A DNA stretch of 41,462 nt from Candidatus Acetothermia bacterium (GCA_016179105.1 JACOSB010000074.1:1-41462); one strand, 5' to 3'. Positions 24,760 to 33,299 are shown, counted from the stretch's first letter. Notes: generated from the sequence alone by a model not told the origin. A program made the numbers and translations.

Positions 24760-24819
24760 TCTCCCGTCGATACACCCGTCGAATCCCCGGGGTCCTTTGG
24801 ATCCCGGGGCACTTTTCTT
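24760..24819 (+). terminator. Terminator ending block 2, repeat of the one after gene F
   Basis: CCCCGGGGTCC (24785-24795) pairs imperfectly with GGATCCCGGGG (24799-24809), then ACTTTTCTTT. Bases 24760-24796 equal 16013-16049 with one mismatch, including about 25 bases upstream of the stem. Confidence 0.65.
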
Positions 24820-24893
24820 TAAACATCATCAAAGAGAGACACGTATCACCTCCCCAAGGGGCGAAGGCGGTCCCCTCGGGAGGCGGACCTTCC

Positions 24894-24922
24894 TTCGAAC
24901 AAATCTTAATTCACCCTACAAT
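24894..24922 (+). promoter_or_regulatory. Candidate promoter of the 24955 gene
   Basis: TTCGAA (24894-24899), 17-bp spacer, TACAAT (24917-24922; five of six). The -35 is weak. Confidence 0.35.
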
Positions 24923-24954
24923 CTCGCCTTAGAGGGACAGGGAGGTCCACAAAT

Positions 24955-25947
24955 ATGAAAAGTGTTATACAGCTTATCTGGGCCGGCGCTGTCCTAGCAT
25001 CCACCGTTATTGGAGGTCTGAGTCTTGGGGCGATCGCTGCTCCGGGGCCCGTAGAAGACCTTCGCTCGAATATCACTGCGTTCCAAGCCAAGCTCGTCGT
25101 CTTCGATCAAGGGCTCTTGGATCTTAGTCAGCAGATACGCTCCATCGTGGGAGAAATCTTGAACGCGCGCGACTTGATCGATGCGGGCCAGGGGCATCTC
25201 GATCGCCTGGTGCGCGGATCCGTAGAAGAAGCAATCGACATCAAGCAACTGACACTCGACGACACATTAACGGAGCTTCAAGGGGACCTGGAGAATCTGG
25301 TGCTCGCACTGAATGCCCTGATCGGCCAGCTCAACGGGCTCTGTCCCCCTCTGAGTAATAAGATCAACGCCGACAAGTGCACCTTTGTGCTCGCCAAGTT
25401 CAACAACATCGCGCTCTATTTACAAGACGTCGGCAACGAGCTCGATGTGATCTTTGCGACGTTGGAAGATGGGGATGCTGGGGAAGACCCGACCAATCCA
25501 GACACGTTCGACGACGTCGACGACTGGTTGGAATTTTGTTTGTCGGAACAGTTGCCCAATGATCTGCAAGGATGCAGCCAGTCTCTCGGTCAGGGCTTTT
25601 CGCTCTTGCAAGAGATCACTCAAGAAATCGCGCTCCTCAGTCTAAAGAAAAAGTACATTGCCAAAAATATCGTGCACGCTCAAAAGCTCTTGCTTTCCAC
25701 TGGGGCGCCACGTGTGAGAATGGTGAGCACCCCCATGAACGAGAACGCGAGCGAGCGGGTTACGGTGCAAATCTTTGGCCTGAACGGCCAGTTGCTCTAC
25801 GAAGAACAACAGTATTCTCATACTTTAGCGCGAGCCGACAAACGCTATGCATTAGCCGATGGAGTCTATCTTTCAGTGGCGAGCACGCGTGATTCGAATG
25901 GACGTGTGCTCCAACGCGACGTGCGCAAGCTGATCGTGCGCCATTAG
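24955..25947 (+). CDS. Secreted helical protein, distant C paralogue
   Basis: 330 residues, with GGGAGGT eight bases before the ATG and a signal peptide ending near AIA-A (29). The family signature reads ILNARDLIDAGQGHLDRLVR, and the acidic motif LEDGDAGEDPTNPDTFDD plus VDDWLEFCL (about residues 170-196) is nearly that of gene C. A cysteine pair (LCPPLSNKINADKC) and another at CLSEQ...GC may form disulfides. The Lys-rich SLKKKYIAKNIVHAQKLLL precedes VTVQIFGLNGQLLYEE ... LADGVYLSVASTRDSNGRVL ... KLIVRH. It lies alone between two terminator-like hairpins, so it is probably transcribed singly. Confidence 0.8.
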   Translation: MKSVIQLIWAGAVLASTVIGGLSLGAIAAPGPVEDLRSNITAFQAKLVVFDQGLLDLSQQIRSIVGEILNARDLIDAGQGHLDRLVRGSVEEAIDIKQLTLDDTLTELQGDLENLVLALNALIGQLNGLCPPLSNKINADKCTFVLAKFNNIALYLQDVGNELDVIFATLEDGDAGEDPTNPDTFDDVDDWLEFCLSEQLPNDLQGCSQSLGQGFSLLQEITQEIALLSLKKKYIAKNIVHAQKLLLSTGAPRVRMVSTPMNENASERVTVQIFGLNGQLLYEEQQYSHTLARADKRYALADGVYLSVASTRDSNGRVLQRDVRKLIVRH

Positions 25948-26484
25948 GAAATTTTTGGTTGAACACGAAGAGCGTGCCCCTTATGGCAAAGCTCTTTGAG
26001 ACAGACCGGGGCTGGAAGCGTTAACTCTCATTTGCGCGCCAGCCCCACCCTCCTTTTAGGGCATCTAAGAAAACCGCCAAGGCGCCAAGAAAATCAATAA
26101 CCCCTTAACATGCTTCTATCAAAAATTAGAGCAATCAGCGAATGACCTCACTTTGCCCCTTACTGCACGTATGTGTTGGAGAAAGTCTACACTAACTACC
26201 TTCGTAATGGCAACTACTTTTTGCCCGGCGTGAGCGATGAGCACCACTTTCACAGAGGTGCTTGATTGTAGCGTAAATCACCTTGGGAACGGCAATCCCA
26301 TACTCCTCACAAACTCTGAGAACTTCTGTCCCCTCGCACAAGAAAGTGCTCTCGCGACGAGCACGCTCTCGTGTCTTCACCGAGTTATCAAAGTGCAACG
26401 CTCAGTCGACCCGATTCCTTCGGTAAGACTGGCTCTACAGCTACACTGCAAAGGCAATTCTATCCGTGAAGGAGGAAGAGCGGC
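25948..26484 (+). other. 537-bp gap before the 26485 gene
   Basis: A terminator-like stem GGGGCTGG (26008-26015) / CCAGCCCC (26039-26046) with a weak T-stretch follows the preceding gene. At 26071-26086, AAAACCGCCAAGGCGCCAAG belongs to a boilerplate sequence common in environmental genomes. A 68-codon minus-strand frame (26192-26398) opens with TTG without a ribosome site and is not recognised. No consensus promoter is seen. Ribosome site AAGGAGGAAG lies near 26470. Confidence 0.4.
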
Positions 26485-27435
26485 ATGTGGCAATCCAGCC
26501 GACTAGCAGTATCGATCTTCACGCTGGTATTCAGCGTTTGGAGTGCGAGTTCTCTCCACGCAGCCACCGTCGATCAGACGATCGACACGTTGGCAGAGCT
26601 GAATGACGAAGCGACGAAGGTGGCCAGCTTGGTGACAGAGGTCTACGAATCGGGGCTACCCCGTGTTTTTGAAAAAGCGCAAAAAGCTCTTGAGCAAGGA
26701 AGCTCAGGGTTTGTGAGCAATTTTATGCTCGAACAGTTGGCTCGCGACGTGCTCACCGATAGCTCGCTGATCGCGGATTTAGAAGTCAAACAGCTGAGTA
26801 GCTTGATTGGGATGATGCGCAAGAGCCAGGAAGCGTTTGTCTCTCAATTGAAAGACGTCACGGTGCAGAAGTCGATCGGCCAACGGAAAGCGAACAAATT
26901 GTCGCGCCGCTCGATGGACCTTGGTTTCTTGATCGATCGCCTGGAACAACAGCTCGAATCCGACTCCAGCAAACTAGAAGCGATCGACACTCTGGTCTCC
27001 AACATCGTGTCCACCTTGAGCGGGCAAGCAGGCCAAAACGCAGCCAACATCAACGATATGTTCCAAGTGGCTAATTTGGCGCGGCTGGCTTTCAAGGATC
27101 GCCTGGGGCTGCACGAGACCTTGAGGAACATCATCAAGCTCTTGGTGCAAAGCACACAGGACTTGCGTGAATCGCAGCGATTGTCTCATCGGTTCGGGAG
27201 GGCCGTGGAGCTTTCGGGAGCGGCGAAAAATAGTTTGCCCACCGAGCTGCGTGTGGTCGATCTGCAAGGCCATACATTTTCCTTAACCCAGCACATGAGT
27301 GATTCGGTTGAAGAAGCTTTGGTAGGCGCTGAGAAAGTTTTGGCCGATGGCGTCTATCTCTATATCTTCACGGCGTATGACTCCAGCGGACGTGTGCTCC
27401 AGAAGACGTTGCGCGCGTGGGTGGTTCAGCGTTGA
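26485..27435 (+). CDS. Secreted helical protein with sorting domain, divergent
   Basis: 316 residues. Signal peptide MWQSSRLAVSIFTLVFSVWS... with cleavage after LHA. The body is all-helical, with GLPRVFEKAQKALEQGSSGF, the signature SIGQRKANKLSRRSMDLGFL and pre-tail helices LHETLRNIIKLLVQSTQDL. It has neither cysteines nor the EDGD motif in the mature chain, unlike most neighbours. The tail is less regular at its start (ELRVVDLQGHTFSLTQ) but ends LADGVYLYIFTAYDSSGRVL ... LRAWVVQR. It is the first of six genes running to 33140. Confidence 0.75.
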   Translation: MWQSSRLAVSIFTLVFSVWSASSLHAATVDQTIDTLAELNDEATKVASLVTEVYESGLPRVFEKAQKALEQGSSGFVSNFMLEQLARDVLTDSSLIADLEVKQLSSLIGMMRKSQEAFVSQLKDVTVQKSIGQRKANKLSRRSMDLGFLIDRLEQQLESDSSKLEAIDTLVSNIVSTLSGQAGQNAANINDMFQVANLARLAFKDRLGLHETLRNIIKLLVQSTQDLRESQRLSHRFGRAVELSGAAKNSLPTELRVVDLQGHTFSLTQHMSDSVEEALVGAEKVLADGVYLYIFTAYDSSGRVLQKTLRAWVVQR

Positions 27436-27549
27436 GGTTCATAAATTTAAGCGAATAAAGCGGGTGATGATCGCAACGAACGCGGCATAGGACCCGAACA
27501 ACGGAAAGAGATTCAAAAGATTTTTACGAAAGAAGGTGGAAGGATTTTT

Positions 27550-28629
27550 ATGCACCGACAACGGTTCTTTCTCAGTCTAGTGGTGGGAGTCGCTGTAGCC
27601 GCTGTGCTGTGGCTCGGCGCGCCGTCCGCGCTGGCCGCGGGTTCAACCCTCAAAGAGGCACGTAATCTCGTCGCCGATCTCAAATCCAAAATGGGCGATG
27701 CGATCAACCAGCTACGGACGCTAGGGGGACACCTCATCGATCTGAACGACACGATGGATGCGGCGCTCGACGCGATCACCGCACAGCAGACCCAGTCGGC
27801 TAAAAGTGAGATCGACGAGGCGATCACGATTAAAGATGACCAGATCTCGGTCGACTTAGATGCCCTCAAAGGAGCCAACGGAATATTATTAGACTTCGAA
27901 GAAGAAAAGCAATCTCTCAAGGGCATCGTGCTCGCGCTCATCAACAACAAAAAAATTAAGTCCATCAACGGCAATCGCATCCTGCGGAGTATCAACATGA
28001 TCAACAGCCTCATACAGTTCACCCTGGATGAGCTGGATTTGGTCGATGCGCTCATGGAAGACGGGGACGTGGGAGAACAACCATCGTGTGACGAGACAAC
28101 TTCCAATGCCGCAGACTCTTGCGATGACATCAACGATTGGTTAGAACACGCGATCGATCACGTGGACGAGGGTAACTTCGATGACACGCCGCCGGATGCA
28201 GAGACGGACATCGAACAAGCAAAAGACCTGTGCGATGAAGCGCTCAACACGATCGATCAAATCTTAGAGAAGAAGATCTCGATTATCTTAAAACGCTTGA
28301 GTGATATAGACACGGTGCTCAAGGTCGAGCAGTACAAGAAGATGGCTGGCTGGCCCGTCTCTGCCTCGCTCGTGACACTCAGCGCTCAGGTGCTGACGGG
28401 ACAGAATTCAATCGTCTTCTCTACGTTGGCAAAAGCGAATTTACACGTGCAGGTCTTCGACATGCACGGCCAGATTGTCTTCGAGAAATCAGAAAAGACT
28501 CAAACACTCGCCTTCGAGGGACGTAACGCGCGCGGCGAAACGCTCGCGGATGGGGTCTATCTGTATGTGACGAGTCTCGATGGCCACAAGAGCGCCGTCG
28601 GGAAGCTCCTGATCCAGCGAAGTCGCTAA
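27550..28629 (+). CDS. Secreted helical protein with expanded EDGD motif
   Basis: 359 residues. Signal peptide to ALA-A (about residue 30). The body begins TLKEARNLVADLKSKMGDAI, continues with SEIDEAITIKDDQISVDLDA, and has the signature KKIKSINGNRILRSINMINS. The acidic motif reads MEDGDVGEQPSCDET and then DSCDDINDWLEHAI: here the loop between EDGD and DDxxDW is longer and carries two cysteines. The tail is LHVQVFDMHGQIVFEKSE ... LADGVYLYVTSLDGHKSAV ... KLLIQRSR, with two residues after the usual end. The next gene starts 19 bases later. Confidence 0.8.
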   Translation: MHRQRFFLSLVVGVAVAAVLWLGAPSALAAGSTLKEARNLVADLKSKMGDAINQLRTLGGHLIDLNDTMDAALDAITAQQTQSAKSEIDEAITIKDDQISVDLDALKGANGILLDFEEEKQSLKGIVLALINNKKIKSINGNRILRSINMINSLIQFTLDELDLVDALMEDGDVGEQPSCDETTSNAADSCDDINDWLEHAIDHVDEGNFDDTPPDAETDIEQAKDLCDEALNTIDQILEKKISIILKRLSDIDTVLKVEQYKKMAGWPVSASLVTLSAQVLTGQNSIVFSTLAKANLHVQVFDMHGQIVFEKSEKTQTLAFEGRNARGETLADGVYLYVTSLDGHKSAVGKLLIQRSR

Positions 28630-28648
28630 AAGAAAGCGAGGGCATTTT

Positions 28649-29770
28649 ATGAAGATTTTTAGGTTAAGGCAAAATCTGATTTTGGCGGCGTGTCTCGCGA
28701 TGGTGCTCTCGTTGGCAGCGAGTTGGGCGGGCGACGCAGGGCCCTTGACGATGCCCACGAGTGCGATCGGCAACGCGCGCGCCCTGGCCCGCGATATGGC
28801 GACTCAGACGCGCGATATGACTAAGTTAATCGCAAAATTGAGACTCGAAATCGGGTTGGTCGACACGATGTTCAATACAAACCCATCGGACTCGTTGGCT
28901 GGTATGATCGAGGAAGCCGAGAATGACTTCATGGCTGGCGAAGTCAACGATGCCGTGAACACCATAGGCCGAGCCCTTCAAGATGCTGATCTCTTTATTG
29001 AGCTAAAGATCGGCTTGCTCTTGTCTGAGGCTGAGCAACTCTCGGAAGACAACGGGAGCCTCAAAGGCAAACTGCAAAGCTTGGTCACTGACAGAAAAAT
29101 CCGTTCTACGCCGGGAAATAATGCAATCAACAAGACAGATGTTATTGACAGTCTCTTGCAAGACTTCGTTCGTGAGTTGGAAGAGGTACGAGACTTGATC
29201 GAAGACGGCGACGCGGGCGAGAGTCCGTGTGATGATACTATTCCGCCCGCGAACCCACTGCCGGCGGATGCGTGTGATGACATCGAAGACTGGCTTGGGG
29301 TTTTTCTCGACAATCCAACCAGTACCGCTCCGCTCGACCAAGCGCTCTTGATCATCCGAGAGATCAACGGGGATGGGAACAACAACGGCGATCTGGATGT
29401 GCTCTTGAAGAAGCTCACGCCCTCGACGCCCGACAGCGTCCTGCCTTGTCTGATCATGATCGATAAGATTTTGAAAGACGAGCAGCGCCGCGGCACCTAT
29501 CGCCGGAGCAGCTCTGTCGTCTCGGTCACGGTAGAAAACAATCTCGCTCATGTCGCGATCGCTCCTGAAGTTTCCGATCTCACCGATGGAACTGTGAAAC
29601 TGTGGGCGATGGACGGTCACTGGGTAGGGGAGTATGCCCTGCATGGGAAGACATTCACGCTGGGCGAACGCGGGCTTGCGAATGGTGTTTACTATTACAC
29701 TGCGTCGCTCCGAAGAGCGGATGGCACGGTAGCTCAGACTACTGTACAGAAGCTCGTTGTGATGCGATAA
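28649..29770 (+). CDS. Secreted helical protein with expanded EDGD motif
   Basis: 373 residues. Signal peptide MKIFRLRQNLILAACLAMVL... ending after SWA. The helical body contains NDAVNTIGRALQDADLFIEL and RKIRSTPGNNAINKTDVID. Its acidic motif, IEDGDAGESPCDDT then DACDDIEDWLGVFL, matches that of the preceding gene, including the two cysteines. A calcium-loop-like DGNNNGDLDVLL lies near residue 246. The tail is VKLWAMDGHWVGEYAL ... LANGVYYYTASLRRADGTVA ... KLVVMR. The stop codon overlaps an in-frame ATG of the next gene (TAATG at 29768-29772). Confidence 0.8.
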   Translation: MKIFRLRQNLILAACLAMVLSLAASWAGDAGPLTMPTSAIGNARALARDMATQTRDMTKLIAKLRLEIGLVDTMFNTNPSDSLAGMIEEAENDFMAGEVNDAVNTIGRALQDADLFIELKIGLLLSEAEQLSEDNGSLKGKLQSLVTDRKIRSTPGNNAINKTDVIDSLLQDFVRELEEVRDLIEDGDAGESPCDDTIPPANPLPADACDDIEDWLGVFLDNPTSTAPLDQALLIIREINGDGNNNGDLDVLLKKLTPSTPDSVLPCLIMIDKILKDEQRRGTYRRSSSVVSVTVENNLAHVAIAPEVSDLTDGTVKLWAMDGHWVGEYALHGKTFTLGERGLANGVYYYTASLRRADGTVAQTTVQKLVVMR

Positions 29771-29811
29771 TGAGTGAAACAAATGACCGAAAGGATGGTG
29801 GCTGTTTAGGC

Positions 29812-30798
29812 ATGAAACTCTTTTCTCTGGGGATGGTCGCTGCGTTGGTTCTGACGGCGCTTTGGGGCTTCGTCACGCCCACGTCGGCACAGACGATCGA
29901 GACCGTGCGAGCGGAGGTCGATCAGCTCTTCGTCACGGTGAAGTTGTTCAACCAGGCGCTCGATCAGGTCGGCCATGACGCGAGTTCGATTCTGAAGAAA
30001 TGTCGCTTCGCCAAATCCGCGATCAGCCGCAAGAAGTTTCATTTAGGCGGAGTGGTCTCGGGAGCCATCGATGACGCGCTCACCGAGGCGGGTCTATTAG
30101 ACACGAATGTGGATGCGCTCACGAATACGGGTAACGATCTGGATAATTTGGGAGATCAGCTCACTCAAGCGGAGACTGATGTTCAAGCCATCACCATCGA
30201 TCCCACTCGTTTGAGCGCGATTCTCAACCGACTGATGATGATTCAGACTCCGTACCTCGATGACATCCAGACGGAGGTCGAGAAACTGCAGACCAAGTCT
30301 TCTGATCTTTTAGATATTCTGACGACGGCCTTAGACGATGCTCAGTCGAGCTCGATGACGGCAAAGGACGATACGCGCTCGGACCTGAGCGACTGCATCG
30401 TGCTCTTGCGTGACTTCGACCGGGAGCGCCGGACGATCGTGATCGACAAAAAGTCTCCGATCTTCCGCTTGCTCAATGAGATCAGGGGATTGCTCCGCTC
30501 GACGGGCCCCTTGCCAGCCGAAGCATTGACCGCCGTGACGCCGCTGGACAAAACGCAGCGAGCGCACGAGGTTATCGCACTCGGACGAGACGTCGCATCC
30601 ATCGATGTGAGTCTCTACAGCTCGGACGGAAGACTCTTACTAACCCAGAGCGTTGTAGGGAACCGTTTGTGGCTCCAGGGCGTGGACTCAAGCGGCCGGG
30701 CGCTGGCGAACGGAGTTTATCTCTATGTGTTGACAGCGCGCGGACCGGACGGAAGCATTTTGAACACCGGGCTGAAGAAGTTTGTGGTTCGGCATTAG
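29812..30798 (+). CDS. Secreted helical protein, three-gene subfamily member 1
   Basis: 328 residues from 29812, where a normal signal peptide begins (MKLFSLGMVAALVLTALWG..., cleavage after TSA-Q). An in-frame ATG at 29770, overlapping the previous stop, would add 14 polar residues and allow translational coupling; it cannot be excluded. The body begins IETVRAEVDQLFVTVKLFNQ, then SSILKKCRFAKSAISRKKFH. The pre-tail helices SDCIVLLRDFDRERRTIVID, IFRLLNEIRGLLRSTGPL are shared with the next two genes. The tail is DVSLYSSDGRLLLTQ ... LANGVYLYVLTARGPDGSIL ... KKFVVRH. One cysteine in each helical half is conserved in the subfamily, a likely disulfide. Confidence 0.8.
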   Translation: MKLFSLGMVAALVLTALWGFVTPTSAQTIETVRAEVDQLFVTVKLFNQALDQVGHDASSILKKCRFAKSAISRKKFHLGGVVSGAIDDALTEAGLLDTNVDALTNTGNDLDNLGDQLTQAETDVQAITIDPTRLSAILNRLMMIQTPYLDDIQTEVEKLQTKSSDLLDILTTALDDAQSSSMTAKDDTRSDLSDCIVLLRDFDRERRTIVIDKKSPIFRLLNEIRGLLRSTGPLPAEALTAVTPLDKTQRAHEVIALGRDVASIDVSLYSSDGRLLLTQSVVGNRLWLQGVDSSGRALANGVYLYVLTARGPDGSILNTGLKKFVVRH

Positions 30799-30823
30799 CA
30801 AGCAAAAGCGTACGTGAACGGAA

Positions 30824-30861
30824 CGGCTCCCGGCTCAGCCGGAGCGCAAGGCTGGGAGCCG
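30824..30861 (+). terminator. Hairpin after the 29812 gene
   Basis: CGGCTCCC (30824-30831) pairs with GGGAGCCG (30854-30861). No T-run follows, so termination is uncertain. Confidence 0.4.
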
Positions 30862-31041
30862 CGCTTCTCTCGCAAGCAGAGCGGGAAAGGAAGAAAACGG
30901 ATAAGACGCAAATCGTCGTGTGAGGCTACGGTCTTCACGCAGGCAGCCAGAAGGCAGTAGCGCGGTGTAGGTGATGGTGTGCTTTCCTCGGCACTTTTTT
31001 CGGCGCGAGTCTCGCTGGTGGGTGTCGAAAGGAAGGTAAGC

Positions 31042-32064
31042 ATGAAGTCAACAAAGTTCTTAACTCAGGTGAATCAGCACGGCACGTTGGTGATGGTCAT
31101 TATCGTTTGGATCCTAGCGGCAGTGATGGGATTGGCTCTGACGGCTTCGGCGCAGACGCTCGACGAGGTGCAGGCGGGCGTCGGCCAGCTCTCGGATGAG
31201 GCCGGGATGTTGAGCAAGGCGCTCAGCGAGATCGGCCAGCAATCTCTGGTCACTCTGAGGAAATGCCGCATCGCCCGCTGGACCCTGAGTCGCTCGGATG
31301 ATGGCTCTATCGTAGATGCAGTCGGGGTCGCCGTCGCAGAAGTGAGTACGTTGGATGAACAGCTGCAAGGGCTACTGGAGTCAGAGCAAGAGCTGTCCAA
31401 GTTGGTCAACGACCCGCAATCGGTCAGCTCGGCCGTCGAGTTTCTGATCGATAACGAGGTGCTCGATGGTGATCGCGGAGACCAGATTCAGCAAAAATTG
31501 TTGGAACTGAGCGATACGGCCGTGGCGCTCACCGACGACGCCCACTCGCTCCAGTCCAAGTCCTATGACATCAAGGATGCGCTCTCTCGGGCGCAGACGG
31601 CCGCAACGGCCACGCCGCCCGATCTCGAGGCGACGCGCGGGGCGTTGACCGACTGTGTGAAGACAACGCTCGCCTTCAGTCGCGAGCGCCGCACGGTCGT
31701 ACTGCCCAAAAAAGCGGCGATCTTGAAGCTACTCAAAGACATCCATGACTTGCTGAGCGCGACAGGACCGTTAACTTCAACACCGGGTAAATCTAGCGCA
31801 GCTAAAGCGTTGGATAAAGCGCAACGCGCTCACGAGATCACGATGCTCGGTCAAGACGTCGCCGCGATCCGTGTGAAAGTCTACTCGACCGACGGAAAGC
31901 TCTTGTTCAGCCAAGAAGCGGCGGGCAATCGCTTGCAGTTTATGGGCTTTGACCAAGCCGGCCGAGCGTTGGCGAACGGCGTCTATATCTACGCCGTGAG
32001 CGCGCTGGGACCCGACGGTCAAGTCTTGCGCACAGAACTGAAGAAGTTCGTCATCCGACGTTAG
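31042..32064 (+). CDS. Secreted helical protein, three-gene subfamily member 2
   Basis: 340 residues. The ATG at 31042 follows GAAAGGAAGG; a longer frame upstream has no such site. The hydrophobic core is preceded by a long n-region (MKSTKFLTQVNQHGTLVMVI...), with cleavage after ASA-Q. The body aligns with the preceding gene: LDEVQAGVGQLSDEAGMLSK, SLVTLRKCRIARWTLSRSDD, LDGDRGDQIQQKLLELSDTA, DCVKTTLAFSRERRTVVLPK and LLKDIHDLLSATGPL. The tail is IRVKVYSTDGKLLFSQE ... LANGVYIYAVSALGPDGQVL ... KKFVIRR. Confidence 0.8.
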   Translation: MKSTKFLTQVNQHGTLVMVIIVWILAAVMGLALTASAQTLDEVQAGVGQLSDEAGMLSKALSEIGQQSLVTLRKCRIARWTLSRSDDGSIVDAVGVAVAEVSTLDEQLQGLLESEQELSKLVNDPQSVSSAVEFLIDNEVLDGDRGDQIQQKLLELSDTAVALTDDAHSLQSKSYDIKDALSRAQTAATATPPDLEATRGALTDCVKTTLAFSRERRTVVLPKKAAILKLLKDIHDLLSATGPLTSTPGKSSAAKALDKAQRAHEITMLGQDVAAIRVKVYSTDGKLLFSQEAAGNRLQFMGFDQAGRALANGVYIYAVSALGPDGQVLRTELKKFVIRR

Positions 32065-32082
32065 GCGTTTTGAGAACGAACC

Positions 32083-32118
32083 GAGTAGCCCTCGGTCAGC
32101 AAAAGCCGGGGGCTGCTC
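32083..32118 (+). terminator. Hairpin after the 31042 gene
   Basis: GAGTAGCCCTCGG (32083-32095) pairs with CCGGGGGCTGCTC (32106-32118), allowing two G-U pairs. No T-run follows. Confidence 0.45.
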
Positions 32119-32183
32119 GTCTCTCTCACAAAAATCTCTGTGGTCTTGTGGGGAGAGATGGGAGATGGTGAAAGGAAGGTGTG

Positions 32184-33140
32184 ATGAAATCAAGAATTCT
32201 TCTGCTGCTGGTGTGGGCTGTGGTTCTCCTCGGGGTTTTCTCTTTGAGTGTTCGTGCGGCAGTGATTCAGGACGCGCGCGACCAAGTGAGCGCCGCGCTC
32301 CAGAGTGTTTCTGATTTTAACAAACAGCTAGACAAGGTTGGGATGAAAGCGTTCCAGGTTGCCAACAGCTGCCGCAACGCACGCGCACTGATTGCCGGCA
32401 AGCGTGCGAATTTGAATGGTTTGGCTGTACAGGCAATCAACAAAGCGATCGACCAAAAAGAAGGGATTTTGACACTCTTCCCCGATCTGTCTGATCTCAT
32501 CCCCCTGATCGGCGACAAGGTTCAGTCGACGTCTGATACGATCAGCGAGTTGACGCAAGCCGGAACGCTGAACCCGTTTCGCTCTAACGAGATCTTGGAC
32601 CGACTGGAAAAATCTTTGGACACTCTGCCGTTGATGGACAACGGCATTCAGTCGCTCTCTTCAAAATTATCCGACGACTTGAGCCAAGCGTTCGATGATG
32701 CGCTGACGGCTCTCTCGGACAACGACTCCAACGCGGCTCGCGACAATATGAATTTGTGTTTATCGATCTTACGCGACTTTGAGAAGATGCGCAAAGTGGT
32801 CGGGCAAGCGCAGCGTGGCAAAGTAACAAGACTTTTGACAGAGTCAAAGCTCTTGATGAGACAGACGGGGCCTCTCAGGGGTGGGTCTGCGCCGTTGGGG
32901 AAAGAGGACCAATTCGTCGCTTTGGGAGATGAGGCTGTAGCGATCCAGCTCAGAGTCTACACGCCCGACGGCAGACTCTGGGTCGATCGGGAAATCGCCG
33001 GCCGCTCTCTCAGTTGGAATGTTTTGGAAGATAGTGTGAAAGCATTGGCGAACGGTGTCTATCTCGCTGTGATCGGCGTTCGCGGGGTGAACGGCAAACT
33101 CATAAGAACCGAAGTCAAGAAGTTCGCGATTCACCGCTAA
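32184..33140 (+). CDS. Secreted helical protein, three-gene subfamily member 3
   Basis: 318 residues. AAAGGAAGG (32171-32179) serves the ATG at 32184 better than the GTG at 32181. Signal peptide MKSRILLLLVWAVVLLGVFS... with cleavage after VRA. The body has IQDARDQVSAALQSVSDFNK, QVANSCRNARALIAGKRANL and AINKAIDQKEGIL, the most complete version of the ARxLI-G-K..NL...AI..K signature. The pre-tail helices NLCLSILRDFEKMRKVVGQA and LLMRQTGPLRGG match the two preceding genes. The tail is IQLRVYTPDGRLWVDRE ... LANGVYLAVIGVRGVNGKLI ... KKFAIHR. A terminator follows. Confidence 0.8.
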   Translation: MKSRILLLLVWAVVLLGVFSLSVRAAVIQDARDQVSAALQSVSDFNKQLDKVGMKAFQVANSCRNARALIAGKRANLNGLAVQAINKAIDQKEGILTLFPDLSDLIPLIGDKVQSTSDTISELTQAGTLNPFRSNEILDRLEKSLDTLPLMDNGIQSLSSKLSDDLSQAFDDALTALSDNDSNAARDNMNLCLSILRDFEKMRKVVGQAQRGKVTRLLTESKLLMRQTGPLRGGSAPLGKEDQFVALGDEAVAIQLRVYTPDGRLWVDREIAGRSLSWNVLEDSVKALANGVYLAVIGVRGVNGKLIRTEVKKFAIHR

Positions 33141-33174
33141 AGTGTTTGGGCTGAAAGACGCTTCCGCAAGCGGG

Positions 33175-33239
33175 GAAGCGGCTCCGGGGATTCGGCGACC
33201 GTATCGGCGGGAGCATCCCTCGGGGTCGCTTCTCTTTTT
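33175..33239 (+). terminator. Terminator closing the helical-protein array
   Basis: GAAGCG..CCG (33175-33186) pairs with CGG..CGCTTC (33221-33232), followed by TCTTTTT (33233-33239). The loop is large. Confidence 0.55.
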
Positions 33240-33269
33240 CGGAATTGTGAATTTTCTGTGAATTTTCCA

Positions 33270-33299
33270 TTGACAAGTTAAGCCTCTCCTACGTATAAT
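33270..33299 (+). promoter_or_regulatory. Consensus sigma-70-type promoter of the lipoprotein gene
   Basis: TTGACA (33270-33275), 18-bp spacer, TATAAT (33294-33299): both hexamers are perfect. This is the strongest-looking promoter of the window. Transcription should start near 33306, about 75 bases before the ATG at 33381. Confidence 0.85.

Noticed and set aside
26071..26093. ACCGCCAAGGCGCCAAG-type sequence, with similar CTCTGTGGTCTTG strings near 8-25, 19136 and 32135
   Set aside because: This wording is scattered through many unrelated environmental genomes, and the copies here are too short and uneven to call a defined repeat family.
26192..26398. 68-codon minus-strand frame in the gap before 26485
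   Set aside because: TTG start, no ribosome site, no recognised motif; it could be a fragment, but I cannot support a gene.
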